A DNA stretch of 64,000 nucleotides from Turritopsis dohrnii (GCA_027922465.2 BQMF02000063.1:1116001-1180000), one strand, 5' to 3'. Positions 45,401 to 60,400 are shown, counted from the stretch's first letter. Notes: generated by a model from the sequence alone, not told the origin. Made by a program: numbers and translations.

Positions 45401-48400
45401 CATTAAGTGTGAAATAGACACTATAGACAAAACCATACTTTCTAGTTGAACATATTTTTCAGAATCTTCAAGTAAATGTTTGTTGCTATTCTGATAAGTA
45501 GGCATTAAAGAAATAAGTCATTGTGGTTTCTATAATATTTTTTATTGGAATGAATTAACGTTCAAGTGACTTTTTGTTCAATTCAATTTTTAACTTCAAA
45601 AAACAACTTGTGACTCGTAGTTAAAAAAAAACATTCAAGTTTTCTCTTCTCCCAAGAGTTTACAAATAATATTTATGTTATGTTACTACAACTTTTATTA
45701 TAATTTCAAGAACCAATAATACTGTGGCTCACCTTTTCATTGCTTTCCATGGATAGGAATGAAGTAGCTAGGGAGTGCTCTTGGTCCCTAACAGCTTTTT
45801 TTGTTGCTCTTTCCAACCTGGAAGTGTTTTCTATTTTTTTGAAATGGCTTATTATAACTTAAGTTGCCATTCTATAAAAAATATTCAAACTGTGCCAGGC
45901 TATTGTTTAGCAACTTTACATTTCTCATCAAACGCACGACAGGTATAGTTAATTTTTTATTGTCTTTTTGAGGTGTTCTCGCTATTTCTTTGAGTCATTT
46001 CGATCCACTGTTTTAAAAAGTACGCCCAAACAAAATAGTCTCTTATCCCTTTAGAACAACTCTTTCTGAGATTACTTCAGCCCCTTACTCTTTCCCGGTA
46101 ATTTCTGTTGCTAAGTGATTATATAATTGTTCTTCTTCAAATGTTTCCTGAAACCTCAAGGATTTTTTTATCTTTTCTTTTTGTTAAAGTGACTACCTTA
46201 GTGTTTACACAAACAATCAACTTGATCTCTGTTATCAAATATTGATAATTGCAGTGATACTACTGTAAAAAGTGATAGATGATTTTGGAGAAATAAATAC
46301 CAAATCATTCAGAAAATTCTCTAATCCATGTGTTCAGGTTGATTGCTGCAACGAAAACCCATGTTTTTTTCATTTTTAAAAAAATCTCTCTTTATAATAG
46401 ATTAGTGATCCTTGTTGTTATCTGATTGTAAAATTGATTAATTCACAAAATGACATCAATTCATATAAATCATTGTCATGCGGGACTGTTATTATCAACG
46501 GTTTTCGTCACTACAATAGAACTTTTGTGATGTGATGTTGGCAGTAATACATCTCCAGAGTGAGTTTTCTAAAACTTTCTCTTGAAATATTTGAGCATTT
46601 GCATGTTTTTATCGAGTGCTGAGGCATTTATTCATGTACTCTTTTCCACTTTCTTGTTAGTAATGATATGGAAATAATTTTGCTGGAAGTTACCATTGTC
46701 ATCTGTGTAGATTATTTTCACTTCACTGTTGTTATTTGATCACGTTGTTATGAAAAACTATGAAAAATATTCAATGTTATTTGACCATTATTCATCGTCA
46801 CATCATTGTTTTGATTTCTACAAATAAGATGTCGTTTAATTAAATTTATTGTTTAAAAGTGATTTGGTGTGGTTTTCACACGTAATCACATATGGGTACA
46901 CTTGGCCTACATTCGTTTACATTTTCTTGCATGTTTTGGAGATATCATTAATCTGTGTTTATATATTTGTGTTTGTTTTTTTTTTTAGTCACTAGTTTTT
47001 TGAGTTGGTGATCTTTTTATTAAGCCATTACAAATGTCAAACATATGGCTTAGTCTATAGGTTGATATAATGTTAGCTCTTAAAGAATTATGGTAAATGT
47101 AAATATTGACACTGCTTTATTGAGTTTCAAATGTGCTATTGGTCATTACTTGAAAGGATTGTTTACAAATGAATTATGTTCACAAATAGACTTTTCTAGC
47201 TACTAGATAAAGTGGAATATTTTTTTTTTTTTTCATGATATATCTGAATTGCGATTGGAATTCTTTGTGCTTTTCAACTTGTAGCAGATTTTTTAGTGAA
47301 TAGCTTTCTAGTGGAGAAAATAGTTACTGTTGCATCGTTCGGTTTGTTTGTGAAATATTTAAATGAAGAATATTGGCAGTTAAGAAGCCTTTATGTTATG
47401 CTAATACCTTGGCAAGATGGTATGTTTTGTAAATAATTGTCTTTCTGTGTAGCATTTATCTTCTAAAATGTTAAAAAAAATGTGACAATATCTGTTGTCA
47501 CACTTTTTGCCAAATTTCCATTGTTCAAAAACACCTGTGATTGGATTTCTGAATGTAATTTTTCAAATTCTTTTTTTTTTCGTTTTGTACCACTCAATAC
47601 TATCCAAGTACTTTTTGTTTCAATTTGCAACTTCATAAAGTTTTTTTTGTTGTTGTTGTTTATTTTGTGTTTGCAAAAGAAATTTGTTTCGACCAATTTG
47701 ATTTTCAAGTTAATCTTGAAGTGTTGTCACTCGTTCTTCTAGACAAACATGATTTTATTATAGAACACAGTTAAATGAAGGGTGTTGTAGAAAATATCAG
47801 TGGTGGATAAGCAAAAATAAATTATTCAAACATGAATTAAAAGTAAATCATTGGACAGTAATTACAAGCATTTGATCATAAACCTATTTCTGTTAAAGGA
47901 ATAAATCCTATAGACTATGGAAAAAAAATTTAATGCGATGTGCAATCAACTTTATTATAGAGACTAATGAGCAGCTCAAAAAACATTATAATTGTGACTT
48001 CAACGAGAAATGTTTTTTTTTTTTTAAAGATTCTTGTTTTTTGAACTTTTCGCAAAGTTTTCATCTAGAGATATTATTGGATTATAGGCAGTGTAGGCTG
48101 AATTAGTACTTTTACTCCACGCTTTTGTTTTGCTTGAAATAGGCTGCAAGATCAGATAGTCCGACGCCATCATCAGTATCAACAATGTCAGAATGGGATG
48201 ATTATAACGAAACACTGACACAAGTGTCAACATGGTTGCTGCAAGCTGAAACCCAATTGAAGCAGCAAGAACCTGTTTCAGCAAATGTCGACCAAGTTAA
48301 AGAACAATTTCGTGAACATGAAGTGAGAATATTTTTTACCTTGGAGTTTTCTTGTTTATAAACATTTATTTATACTTTTGTTCCTGTTAATCTAAAGACT

Positions 48401-51400
48401 CTACTATAACGGATGTTTATAGTATGTGTTATCGAGTTTAACAATATCTTTCCAAATCATAGAAAGTACGACCACTTTTTTGCTGAAATGTTTACTAGGA
48501 ATTATTAGCAACATCAATTGAAATTTGTTATTTATGGTATCCACTTTTTTTTCCGACTTTTATTATGATTTCTATAAACAACAACCTTGAAGCCATTAAA
48601 ACGTTAAACTTAAAAGATAATAGTTCTTTAATTAAGTAAACTAACCAAGGACAATCAGTTTTAATTACCTTAACATTATCAGACTGACTTCGTTATTAGC
48701 CATTTGCTTTTTAACTGCGGCGAGATTTAAAACATTTGTTTTGTTTCCAATGTGCAATTTGCTGGATAGATTGTGTTGATTCATCAGTTTTGTCACCAAA
48801 ATTATTAAAGTTTGTGCATCTGAGGATCTTACTCCCTGCTGAAAAACTTGAATCATTTCATCTTATTTTTCTGATTGTTGTATACACAAAAAGTTTTAAT
48901 TATCTATAGTTTGAGGTGGTATTAAACCCATGAATGGCTCTTCGTTTTCCTCTAAACATTTAAGTATTGAAGAACAATTTATAACTCTAAATTTCCTTTA
49001 TTTCTACCACATGTTTAATATTGTTTGAAATACTGTGAAGTAGAACTTCCGTTTTTTGGCTAACGTTTCCTCCGATGCAAAATTACACAACAACTTTTGT
49101 AGGAATTCATGATGATTCTAACATCGCACCAAACTAGTGTCGGAAGTGTTTTGGAATTTGGAAGCCAACTGATAAACGAAGGAATAGTGGTAGGCAAAGA
49201 AGAAAAAGATATACGGGAGCAGATGGCTGTATTAAGTGAAAGATGGGAAAACTTGCGTGTATCTGCCATGCATCGGCAGTCAGAGTGAGAATTTTTCTTT
49301 TTTATCTGAACAGATTTTGTTTTGAAGGTAAACTGTTGAGTGATCAAGTATAGGAGACACCAATGTACAATGATTTGCAACACATAATTTGGGATAACCT
49401 TTTTTAAAGATTGCACCAGCACCTGATGAAACTGCAGCAGCAACAGTTGAAAGAGTTAGATGACTGGTTAACTAAAGCCGAATACAAAATGAAAACTGCT
49501 GGTGCGATTGGCTCAGATCTTGATACTGTCAAGAAACAAGTAGAAGAACATAAACATTTTCAAGAAGATCTTGAAAATCAGCAACAGCATGTGAATTCAT
49601 TGAGCCATATGGTTGTTGTTGTTGATGAATCAGAATCTGAAAATGCAACAGCAGATCTTGAAGAACAGCTGGCCTCACTTGGAGAAAGATGGTCAGCAGT
49701 ATGTAAATGGACAGAGCATAGGTATTTATATTATAATATGTTTTCTAATATCTGCAATTGTTTTTTCCAATGTTTTCCAACAATATTGATTTTCCTAATA
49801 TACTAGTACTTTTTTTTTGTACCATTCAAAGTTATTGTTGTGAAACTTTTTGTAAATAATTGTGTAACATTTTTAGATGGGCACATTTGCAAGAAATTCT
49901 AACGAGTTGGCAACAATATCGGGATGAGGAACAGAGGCTGAGTAAATGGCTTCATGAGAAAGAAAGAGCATTGAAAGACATCTCAGTGATTGATATGGGT
50001 GACAAAAATGAAGTTGAAAAACAACTACAAAAGCTGAAAGTTAGTTCTAATTATTTATTTCTATTTTTTTTTCGTAAAGACTTTTTAATTACCCTGTATT
50101 AACTCTATGATTTGTTCAGGATCTTGAGGAAGAGCTGACCCTGCAACAAAACTCATTTGGTGATTTTAATCTGGCTGCTCAGCGAGTTGCACAGACATTA
50201 GAGGAAGACTCACCTGCAATTGCCAGTATACAAGACACTATGGAAGATTTTAATCAACGCTGGAATCTAATTGCCAGCATGTTGAATGCTAAAACAAAAC
50301 ATGTAAGATGTTATTATCATCCTATAATTATTCTTTCATGAACCCTATTTCATTATCTTCCAAATGATTATTTACATTTCTGTTTTAGTTTAAAGGCATG
50401 GAAGATCAGTTGCAAACCTTTCTTCGAGAATTAGAAGAAAATATATCATGGTTGAATGATACAGAAATGTTATTGAAGCCGCAAGCCAATCCTGAGAGAA
50501 AGTTAGTCGAGGTTGGTCAAGATATATTTTTCTTCCATGTTGTTGTCGATGCTTGCTTGACCGTTGCTTAGTGGTTGTTCACTACTACCTATTGTTTTGC
50601 AGAGTCTTGACCAAGCCATGAAAAAAAGACGAACTAGCATAATCGAGTTGACTCGGCAAGGAGAAGAACTATTGAAACAAAGTGCATCCGCTGGCCAGTC
50701 CGTAGCTGGTTTGAAACAATACATTAATAGCTTCAATGATCGCTGGGAATCTGTCACTCACATCTTAGACAATCAAAAGAATGCTTTGAGTTTTTCAGAA
50801 AGGAAGAAAGCTTTTGTAGATGAAACCCAACGAATTCTAATCATGATTACAGAAATCACAACCTACGTGGAGAACATCTTCATTGACATGAAGAACAACC
50901 CCAAGGAAATGTTAATCAAAATTGAGGTAAATAACATTATAACAAAAAATCTCTCTACATGAATGCAGTATTTCGATGTTATTTTTGTTCTCTGTTAAAG
51001 ATAAAGCAAAAAGAATTATCATTGTGTGAAGAGGCATTGGAGAAGTTATGGCTGGACTGTGGCAAAGTCAGTGATCCAGCATTAAAGTCTGCTTTTGAAG
51101 CGGAGTACAAGGATGTCTCCAGTAAAGTCAAGACAGTCGAATCACTGATTCAGGAAAAACACAAGGCAGCAGTAGAAGCTGTTCAAAGTACACCTCCGGC
51201 AGAATTTTCTGACAAAACTAAACTTGTACAAGCAGTTATTGATGAGACCTTTCCATTTGTTAGCAAAGATTTTAAGTACGATGAGATAAAAAATATGACA
51301 GAATTAGCTGATGTTTTGAAGGTATTATAACCCATTGAAATAGAATAATTTTGTTGTCAGGGGATATCAAAAGTCATTACGATGAAGAGCATCTTTTTTG

Positions 51401-54400
51401 AAATAGTGTGTATATTTCTATAGAAATGCACTCCTTTGCAGTAATTTTTCAAGTTTTGCCCAGATAAATTTGAAATTCATAACAGGTTATATTTACTTGA
51501 TTTTAGGAAAAACTTGACAATTTAAATACACATGAAGTCCACCTGAAAACGTTATCAAAACAACAGAAGGAAATGTTGAAAGCCTTATCAACAGATAAAG
51601 CTCAGAAGTATCAAAAGCTTCTGGCTGATCTGACAAGGCAATGGAATAATTGCAAAAAAGTTACTGAAGCACGTTTACAAAGAGTCAATGAAGCAGTGAC
51701 ACAAACGAAGGAATTGGAGGTAGCGATGAGAGAAACTTTTAACTGGATGGATGATGTTGATAAATTCTTGGAGGAGATCACCGGAACAATAGCTGAAGGC
51801 GATGCAGAAACTATTGATTCCCAAGTTCAGGAAGTTGAAGTAAATTATCACTATAATTTTAGCTTGTTTGTTGTTGTTTTTTTGGTTGTTTTTTTTAACA
51901 TTTTATTTTGACTGTTTCTGAATAATTTTTTCAACATACTTCAGATAAAAATGTCTAATGACTAACATCAGTTCAAAACTACTTTACTAGTAGGTAAATG
52001 GCGTTCTACCTTTAAATCATAGGCATTACAAGAAGACATTGCTACTGTACAGAAGAAAGTTGATTCCTTAATAGAAACATGTTCTCTCATTATTGACCGT
52101 GCTCAGCCAAATTATGCTGAAACAATGAAAACGAAATTGACAAGTCTTCAGCAACGTTGGGGTGTTATTATAAGCACGACTGATAAGCAGAAAGAAAATT
52201 TGAAAAATGCTGGACTGAAATTCCAAGAGGTGGATAACGGAGTAAAAGAAATAATCGAGTTCCTAAAAGGGCTTCAGATCACTATACAGAATGATACATT
52301 TAATAAGCTAGATAAAATTACACTGGAAGCAAAGATTCATGAATATGAGGTTTTTTTCCTTAATATCATAATATATATAATTTTGACGTCAGTTAACAAG
52401 TCTTTTTATTATCTTGTGTTAATGTTTTAACTACAGGACATGGAGAAGACAGTTACTTCAAAAGGAAACACCATCACTGAATTCACAAATATCGTCACTC
52501 ATCTAATTTCAACGGCACCTAGTGATATGGAAACTCCACCAGTTTATAAGGAATTACAATCATCCAGCAGCATGGTTTCATCTGTTTCACTTTCAATCAA
52601 GTAAGTCTGTAAACAAGGGTTTCCTTTTGGTTGAAGTGTTTAGCTTTCTGACAGTTCAGTTATTTGTTCCTTGTTGACATGAACCATGATTATGATGTAA
52701 TTTCAGTGGCATTCTTCAAAGATTGAAAACAGCTCAGAAGCAGTTTGACGAATTCGAAGGACTAATCCGAAAAACGTATCATGCAATGGAACTATTGGAT
52801 GCTGCAATCTCTAAATCATCTGAGAAGTTAGATGGAGATGATGAGGAATTAAAAAATTGTTTGGGAGTAAGTGTATAACCCACTTTATGCTGATGTCAAC
52901 GACACGACTTTTTTGCTATGGCTTCCATTCAAATATTTTTAGGTCCTCGATGAATTGCTAAGAAAGTTTTCTGGTGAAGACGTCAAGCAGATTGATGAGT
53001 TAGGGAACTTGTTGATATCAAGTGATGTTTGTGTTACCAAAACTAAAGACATGATTGGTGAATACAAGGCCAGGTTAGATGACACAAAAGAACGCTGCAA
53101 AAAGGTATTATGCTATGTCTTCTAAACAGTGATCTGATTGGGAATGGACAATTGATCCTACTCTTCTCAAAATCTGTACACTATAAGCTATAACAAAAGC
53201 TACTCAATTCATATTTGTTTCCTTTTATATTCTTTTGTAACCATAGAAACACATAGGCTTCAGTTAAATAATTGTTTGACTTTTTAGATTTTCATCGATA
53301 TACTTTGTTTCATCTGATAATCCTTCCACCATTGCATTTCCACTTTGCCTACCATTTTTATATGCTGTTTTTAGGTGCAATATATTCTTGAAGGAGAGTT
53401 AATGAAAAGACAACAGTTAAGAAAAGATCTGGTTCAGATCGGTGAATGGCTAGACAGGATGGAAAAAGACACGTCTGATAAAATTAAAGAGAATGCTGAT
53501 ATATCAGATGAATACATTGATGTAAGGATATTTTCCTTGTTTACTATCGTGTAGGTTTGGTGCAGTTGAATTCAAAAGTTGTCAGGACAAAGAATTTCAT
53601 GAATACCTGGTTTAATTATGAAAGATGAGTTTGTGAGATTGTCTAGATGTTAAGGTAGCAACATGCTTAGAGAAAGTGTTTGTATTCTGCATCATTCTAT
53701 GTGATTCAACCATAATGTAGTTGTACTATCTAATCACAATCAAATAATTTAATCACTGCAAAGGAGTGCATTTCTATAGAAATATACATACTTTTTCAAT
53801 AAAAATGGTCTTCATCGCAGTGAATTAATTTGTTTATTTTAGAATTTAAAGGAGGAAATTTCTTTGAATGAAGCATTGGTATCTTCTGCAGAACGTTCAG
53901 TAAAAGAATTGATTAACACAGGACGACCAGAAAACCACAAAGATTTAATAAGCAAACTTGAAGGTATTCAGTCACGCTGGGGTGGTTTACTGAAAGCATA
54001 TGAAGTGGTCAAATCAAAACCAAAACAAAAAGAGTTAGAAAACAAATTCTTTGCGTTAGAAGGCAGTATACTTTCTGATATTGATAACCTAAGAAGAAAA
54101 ATCAAAAAGGTGAAGATGACGTCACCAGAGGTGTTGGACATCCAACAGGCCGTTGAAACGTTGGAGGTATGGATCAATATTAAAGGGATTTCAGTCTTAT
54201 TATTCGTAACCACGATTTTCCTCATGCAGTTTAATTATATCGCTAATTATGATCATGAATTTGCCTGGGGCTTTCTGAAATGGAATTCCATAGTATTGAT
54301 GAAATATTTATGCAGAAAGACCAAACTGTAGCATACAAAAAATTTTACATGTATTTCCATCTATAAATTTCAATGGACAATTATGTATATTGATATGCTT

Positions 54401-57400
54401 TCATTTTTTCAGGATTTGTCCAAAAGTAGCGATTCTGTTCATGTTGACATTCAAACCTTGACGCAATATGCAGAAAGTCTGACGAAGAAAGATAGCAGTA
54501 AAATTGACCAGCAAATAAAAGAAATTCAAAATGAGTACAACGGTGTAAAAGACTTACTTAAAAGTAAAGAAAAGGTAATGTTCTCTATTAGGTTAACTTT
54601 CATGATCAATGGTTATACATACATGATTCCATAAACAATAATAATAGGCTTTGGTGTTTGAGTATTTGCCATAAAAGGTGTATACAACGGCTTCAATTTT
54701 CAGGTACTCGCTGATGCATTGCCTTTGTCCGAAAGTGTATTCGCTAATCTTGAAACGTTTGATAACTGGCTCAAAGTGGTTAACGAAAATTTGCAAAATA
54801 TATCTGTGAAACCATTACCAGCTACCCCAGAGGAGAGTATCATTAAAGTTGATGTATGTCTACTTTAATTCGACTTTTATATTTTTTGATATTTAATATT
54901 TTATTTTGTATGTAAAAGTAAACTGTTGAAACTTGTATTTTGCCAATTTTTTTTTTTTTTAACAATAGATATTGTTTTGGAAGTTTCTTTATAAAAGGTA
55001 TTTTTTCAAACTTTAGAATATTTTGAAAGAGATTACTGAAAAGGCTGTTGATATTCAGCAACTCTGCAGTAATGCTGGGAACTTGGGGCAAATGTCTGAA
55101 GAGCCAGCATTTCAAGCTATGGAGACAAGAGTTCATGATATTCGAGAAGTGTATGGAGAAATCAAACGAGATGCGCAAGATAGGAAAGATACATTCCAGA
55201 GTTGGCGTAAACAATTGGACGAATATGAGAAAAAGGTTGATGACCTTAATGCATGGATAGATAGCAGATTCAGCACCTTGGAATCTATTGGTGGTTTGTC
55301 AGCTCGCTTAGATGTGGAAATGGAACTCGATAAGCTTAAGGTATTATTGTTAGATCAATTAATTTTGATTTCATGTGTATTACTAGTTATATCGTAATCA
55401 TATTGGTTTTATAGAAACTCATTTTTCTGATCAACTCAAAAGAGTCAGAGTTAGACAATTTGAAGAACCTTGGTGACGACATTGCTATGAAAGGTCATCA
55501 GAGTATAGTTGACCCATACGAAAAGCAAGTATACCAACGATGGGATGAGCTGGAGAAAAAATACAAAAGTGTTCAGTCATTACTGGAAATGAAGTTGAAA
55601 GAAGTTTCATATCAACCCCCCAAAAAGACAGCAAAAATAATTTCCGAAGAAGAGGTGCAATATTTTTGTTTTGACTCAATGATAGAATTCTTAATCGCCT
55701 ACAGGGTATTTGGTTTTATTGAATAGTGACTTTTTGTGATTAGGTTATTGTTGATGAGCCTATAAACATCTTGGAAGTTGAATCAGCACCACCAAGTTTC
55801 TTGGATAGCTCCGATATTGATATTGTGCCACAGGTTGCAGCACCGGTTGAGTCTACTCCAATAATATCAACGAGAGCACCCACAAAAAAATATAAAAGAG
55901 AAACAAAAGGTATTGTTAAATCTTGCCTATATATAGCTTAGTGCCTGTCAACTTATTATTGAAAACAACTAAACTTGTACTACCTGAAACAGCTTTAAAG
56001 ATGCTGAAAGTTGGCTTTTGAATTTTCAAAAAATCATTTTTTGTTCTTGAGATATTGGTGTTTAAAGGTTTTATCCAAAGCATGATCTCCATGGCAACAT
56101 GATATCACAACGTTCAAGAAGATATTGCTGACATACAAATATGTGAATAACTCAGAATGTTTTAATGATAATTGTTAGAACATTGCATGTAGGGTGGTGA
56201 ATAACTGCAGTTGTGAAAATAGCAAAGAAGTTTATGGCCATTGCTACTTTGGCTTGGTTCCAGGTCTCTATTATTTTTTGCTGACAAAGCCATATATCAA
56301 CATCCAACACTGTCACTATGGCAAATTTTGCTTTAACTTACGTCCAGTGAAAACTGTTCCATTTTCTAAAGTTTCGTTTCCCTTACGTGAGCAGATCTCC
56401 ATTTATTAGTTTGTCAGCAAAAAACAGGGGAGACCTGGAAACAAGCCAGGGTAACTAAGGCAATAAGTATTTTTAGTGATTCGATACCTATAGGTGTTTG
56501 CCACTACACACCAAATTCTAGAAGTGTATCACTAATATTTCTTCAGTTATTTACATATTTGTATGTCAGCAATTTCTTTTTGAACATTGTGATGTCACGT
56601 TGCCATGGAGATCAAGTTTTGAGGAGAAACTTTAAATGGCAATATCTCGGGAACGAAAAATGATTTTTTGAAAATTCAAAAACTGTCTTTCATCATTTTT
56701 AAAATTCTTCCAAATGGTACAAAAAAATCAATTTTGATTTTTTTTAGTTTAGTTTCCCTTTAACTGTACCGACTCATTCTTATGATCTTTATTTGTAAAA
56801 TACTCAAAAGAAACACTCATAATTAAATTTGATTAAACACCCCCTTAAAATTGTTTTCCTATAAAGAATGATTCTAGGGATAGCTATTTCTCTAAAATAT
56901 CATTTCAAACTATTTGTAAGAATAAACATAATTATCCTTTTCTTTTTTCTGTAGAATAAATAATTTAGTTTGATTTAAAATTGAAATGAATTACGAAATT
57001 CTGAATGAATATATATGTAAAATGAATAGTGTTCAGTTTTGTTCACTCTAGTAACTCTACACATTCAGAGACGAAACTGACAAAACTGCTTCAGCTTATG
57101 ATCTATCTAGTTTTATCTTTCGTGTAACATGGATAACCTTGTAAATTACGTTCTTTATAGTGAACCCAATAATGAAGGTTGTAGAACTAGCAGTATTTCA
57201 TTTTCTGTTCTTACCTAATGTGTTTATGCTAACAAATTTGTTTTCGCTTCATTGCAGCCAGTTTACAACAGAGTGTTGAAGATATGATTTTGGAAATTGA
57301 GGCTATTGAAGCGTCCTTGCCGAACTTGAGAACTGACAGTGAAAACGGACTGAAAACTATTCAAACTAACGTCGAGGTGAAGATTTTTTTCTGCACGTGG

Positions 57401-60400
57401 AGCTAGTTTTGAATTTCTGTGCAATCCTTCATTGTGAATTCTTGTTCTATAGAAAATTGAAGATCATTTAGGAGAACTTCAACCTGATTTTGAAAACATT
57501 ATTGAAGAAGCAAAAGATACATTGCAAGAACTCAATAATAATGATTCCAACCGAGAGCCGATATTGAGGCTTTCCAAAAAGTTTAGTGATGTTCATGCTG
57601 ATCTAATGATCAGAAGGCAAAGTTTACAAGATGCAGATTTCAAATTTTCGCACATGAAAAGCTATCTCTCCGATTGTCAGATGTGGTTGGCAGGAGCTGA
57701 GAAATTACTACAATCAGAGAAACAACTTGAAAATCTGAAGGTATGCTGATAACACAGGTTCCAAATTTCTTTTCTTTGTTATTCTGGTGTTCATTATTTT
57801 CTCTTATTTCTAAAGGAAATCGAGACAAGTATTGAGCAATATTCTGCTCGATTGGAATCAGTTAATATTCGTGCTGAGCAGTTAGTGGATGTCTGCTCAG
57901 AAACCTTGATTCCTAAGAAACAAATTGCCCTAGTCAATAAACGATTTCATATGGTAGCTCACCATTTTGAAAAGTATCAACAACCTGAAGAGAAAGGTAA
58001 CATTTTTGTTATTATTTTTACTTCTTTTAATCAAACTTCAGGTACATGATGAGATCAAAATAAAAATATTTTTTCATTATATTTAGTTTTAATTCACTAT
58101 ACACTTGTTTTAGTTACATCATATCGAGTCAGTGTTGAAACAGGTGATCGACCTGATGCTGAAACAAAGGCGAATGTATACATAAAACTATTTGGTGAAT
58201 ATGGCAACAGTGACCAGTTGCAACTTCGTCAATCCGAGACTAAAAGAAAAAAGTTCCAATCTGGACAGGTTGATTTGTTTACATTCAGGAATCAACCATG
58301 GTTAGGAAAGCTTTCGAAAATTCGTGTTTGGCATGATAACGAAGGTTTGAATCCTGCATGGTTTTTAGCGAGTATTTATGTGTTAGATGAATTATCTGGT
58401 CGTTTGTTTTGCTTTGTGATTGATACTTGGCTTAGTAAAGAGAATGGAGCAGTTTTGAAAGAAATGCCGGTTAGTGCAGTCGCACTAAGCCAAGAAGCTT
58501 GTAAGTTGCCACATCTATTGAAAGCTTTTTGTTATTATTTCTTGACTCAATTATGGAAAGACTTGTTTTTTACTAAATTTAAATTCAATTTCAATTCAAT
58601 TTTCTTTTCAGCACCGGACATCATGGTGAAGCGACACATGATAAGTGATGTACATTGGCTTTTTGACACATTTAGTTCACAGCCTAGTGAACCTGATTTA
58701 AAACCACGTGAGGAGCTTATAGAAGACATCAAGAAAGAAATTCGAACGATCGAAGAGATTGAAAATAGATTGAACCATCCTTGTTTCACTGGAAAACCTT
58801 TTGATGATTTCAGTCGACAAGAGGAAATACTCCAGGTAAACAAGACAGTTTTTTTGATGTTTTTTCAGGACCGAATTTTTCTGAGCTTATCGTTTTTTTA
58901 AAAATTTTGGTGATTGGTTGTTGGCATATTCTATTTCGATAACAAAAACACACACATGGTATAAACTGATTTAGCTTTGCTTTAAGTACATTTATCTCAC
59001 ACATTGGCAATATTTCAACTTAAGATTATCTGATGAGATTATGATCTTTCCTTGTGCTTTCTAACAACCATGTTTTTGGTCCATCATTGCTTTGACCTGT
59101 AATGCCGAAGTGAAAAAAACCATGTGTCTAACAATAAAACACTTATTTTTATTATTTTCTTTATACATTTTTTTTTTAAGTTGTCACTTTGTTGCTAACT
59201 TGAAATTCCTATTCTCTATGCATGTAATACTTCTTTGAGTTATATAAGAAAAAGGTTAATTCACATTTTTGCTTTATAAAATCTCCTTTTGAAATAGTAG
59301 CATGTACTTAAAGAGAAAATCCTTGTATGGTGTTATTATAAATTGATTAAGATACATAATTCATTTTTATGAGACAGTGTTTTTAATCTCTTCTGGAGGA
59401 AAGAAAGTAAAAGGAGTTCTGTTCTCCATCCATTGGTTTGAATACACAGTTAGTTAGAATGAAAGATTGAGTAAAATGTAAAGGGAAATTTAGTATTGAA
59501 CTATGCACTGGTTACCTGGCTGCCACGTGTTTTCAAACACTTTAAACGAGACTAGATTAAGAAGTCATGTCTTTGTTGTTGTAGAAGGAATTGCTTGTGT
59601 TGATTTCTTTCTTTATAAAATTTTCTTTCCCCATGCTTGTTTTTAAGTAAATTCCAGTGCCATATACCAATGAAGATTATCAATCGTATCTCAGAGATAA
59701 GAACAATGTAATTAACGACATTGTCATTGATAACATAGTTGGAGAATTAGTTTTATTAATTTAAATAAATTTTATAGATTATGTTTTCCTTGAAAAACGA
59801 AACTTAAAAAAAAACTCTCCCTATATTGTAAGTATTAAAAAAATGTGAAAAATCCATTTCAATGTTAGTAGCAGGTCTTTCTTTCCATGATTTTGATAAG
59901 TTTTTTGTTTTTAGGATGTCGAGGCACAAATCACAAAAACTAATCATGCTGTTACACATTTCATGATGATACGAGAAAGATATTTGGCAGAATGCACTCA
60001 GGAGGAAATGTACGATATTGATGTCAATCTAACTGGGATGCGTTCTAGGTGGAATGCAGTCAACAAAGAGTTTAAAAGTCGTTATGTTGCTTATGAGCGA
60101 AATGTGGAATTGTGGAAGCAGTTTCATGACGATCTTAATACTCTCACACTCTTTCTCTCTGGTGTCGAGAACCAACTCTCAAATAATGAACTGTCAGAAA
60201 CGGAAATTAAGGTAAAATATTGTTTGCCATAAAAACAGTTGTGATCCATTGGAAGACTTAACTCATTTGCAGCTACAGCGAAAATCATCTTTCATGATCA
60301 TTCAATATTTTTTATTTTTCCTGAAAGCTTATCAAAGTTAGATAATTGTTTTTATGACACCCTTTTACAAGCTCTGTGCATAGGGGTAGTGATTAGGTAT

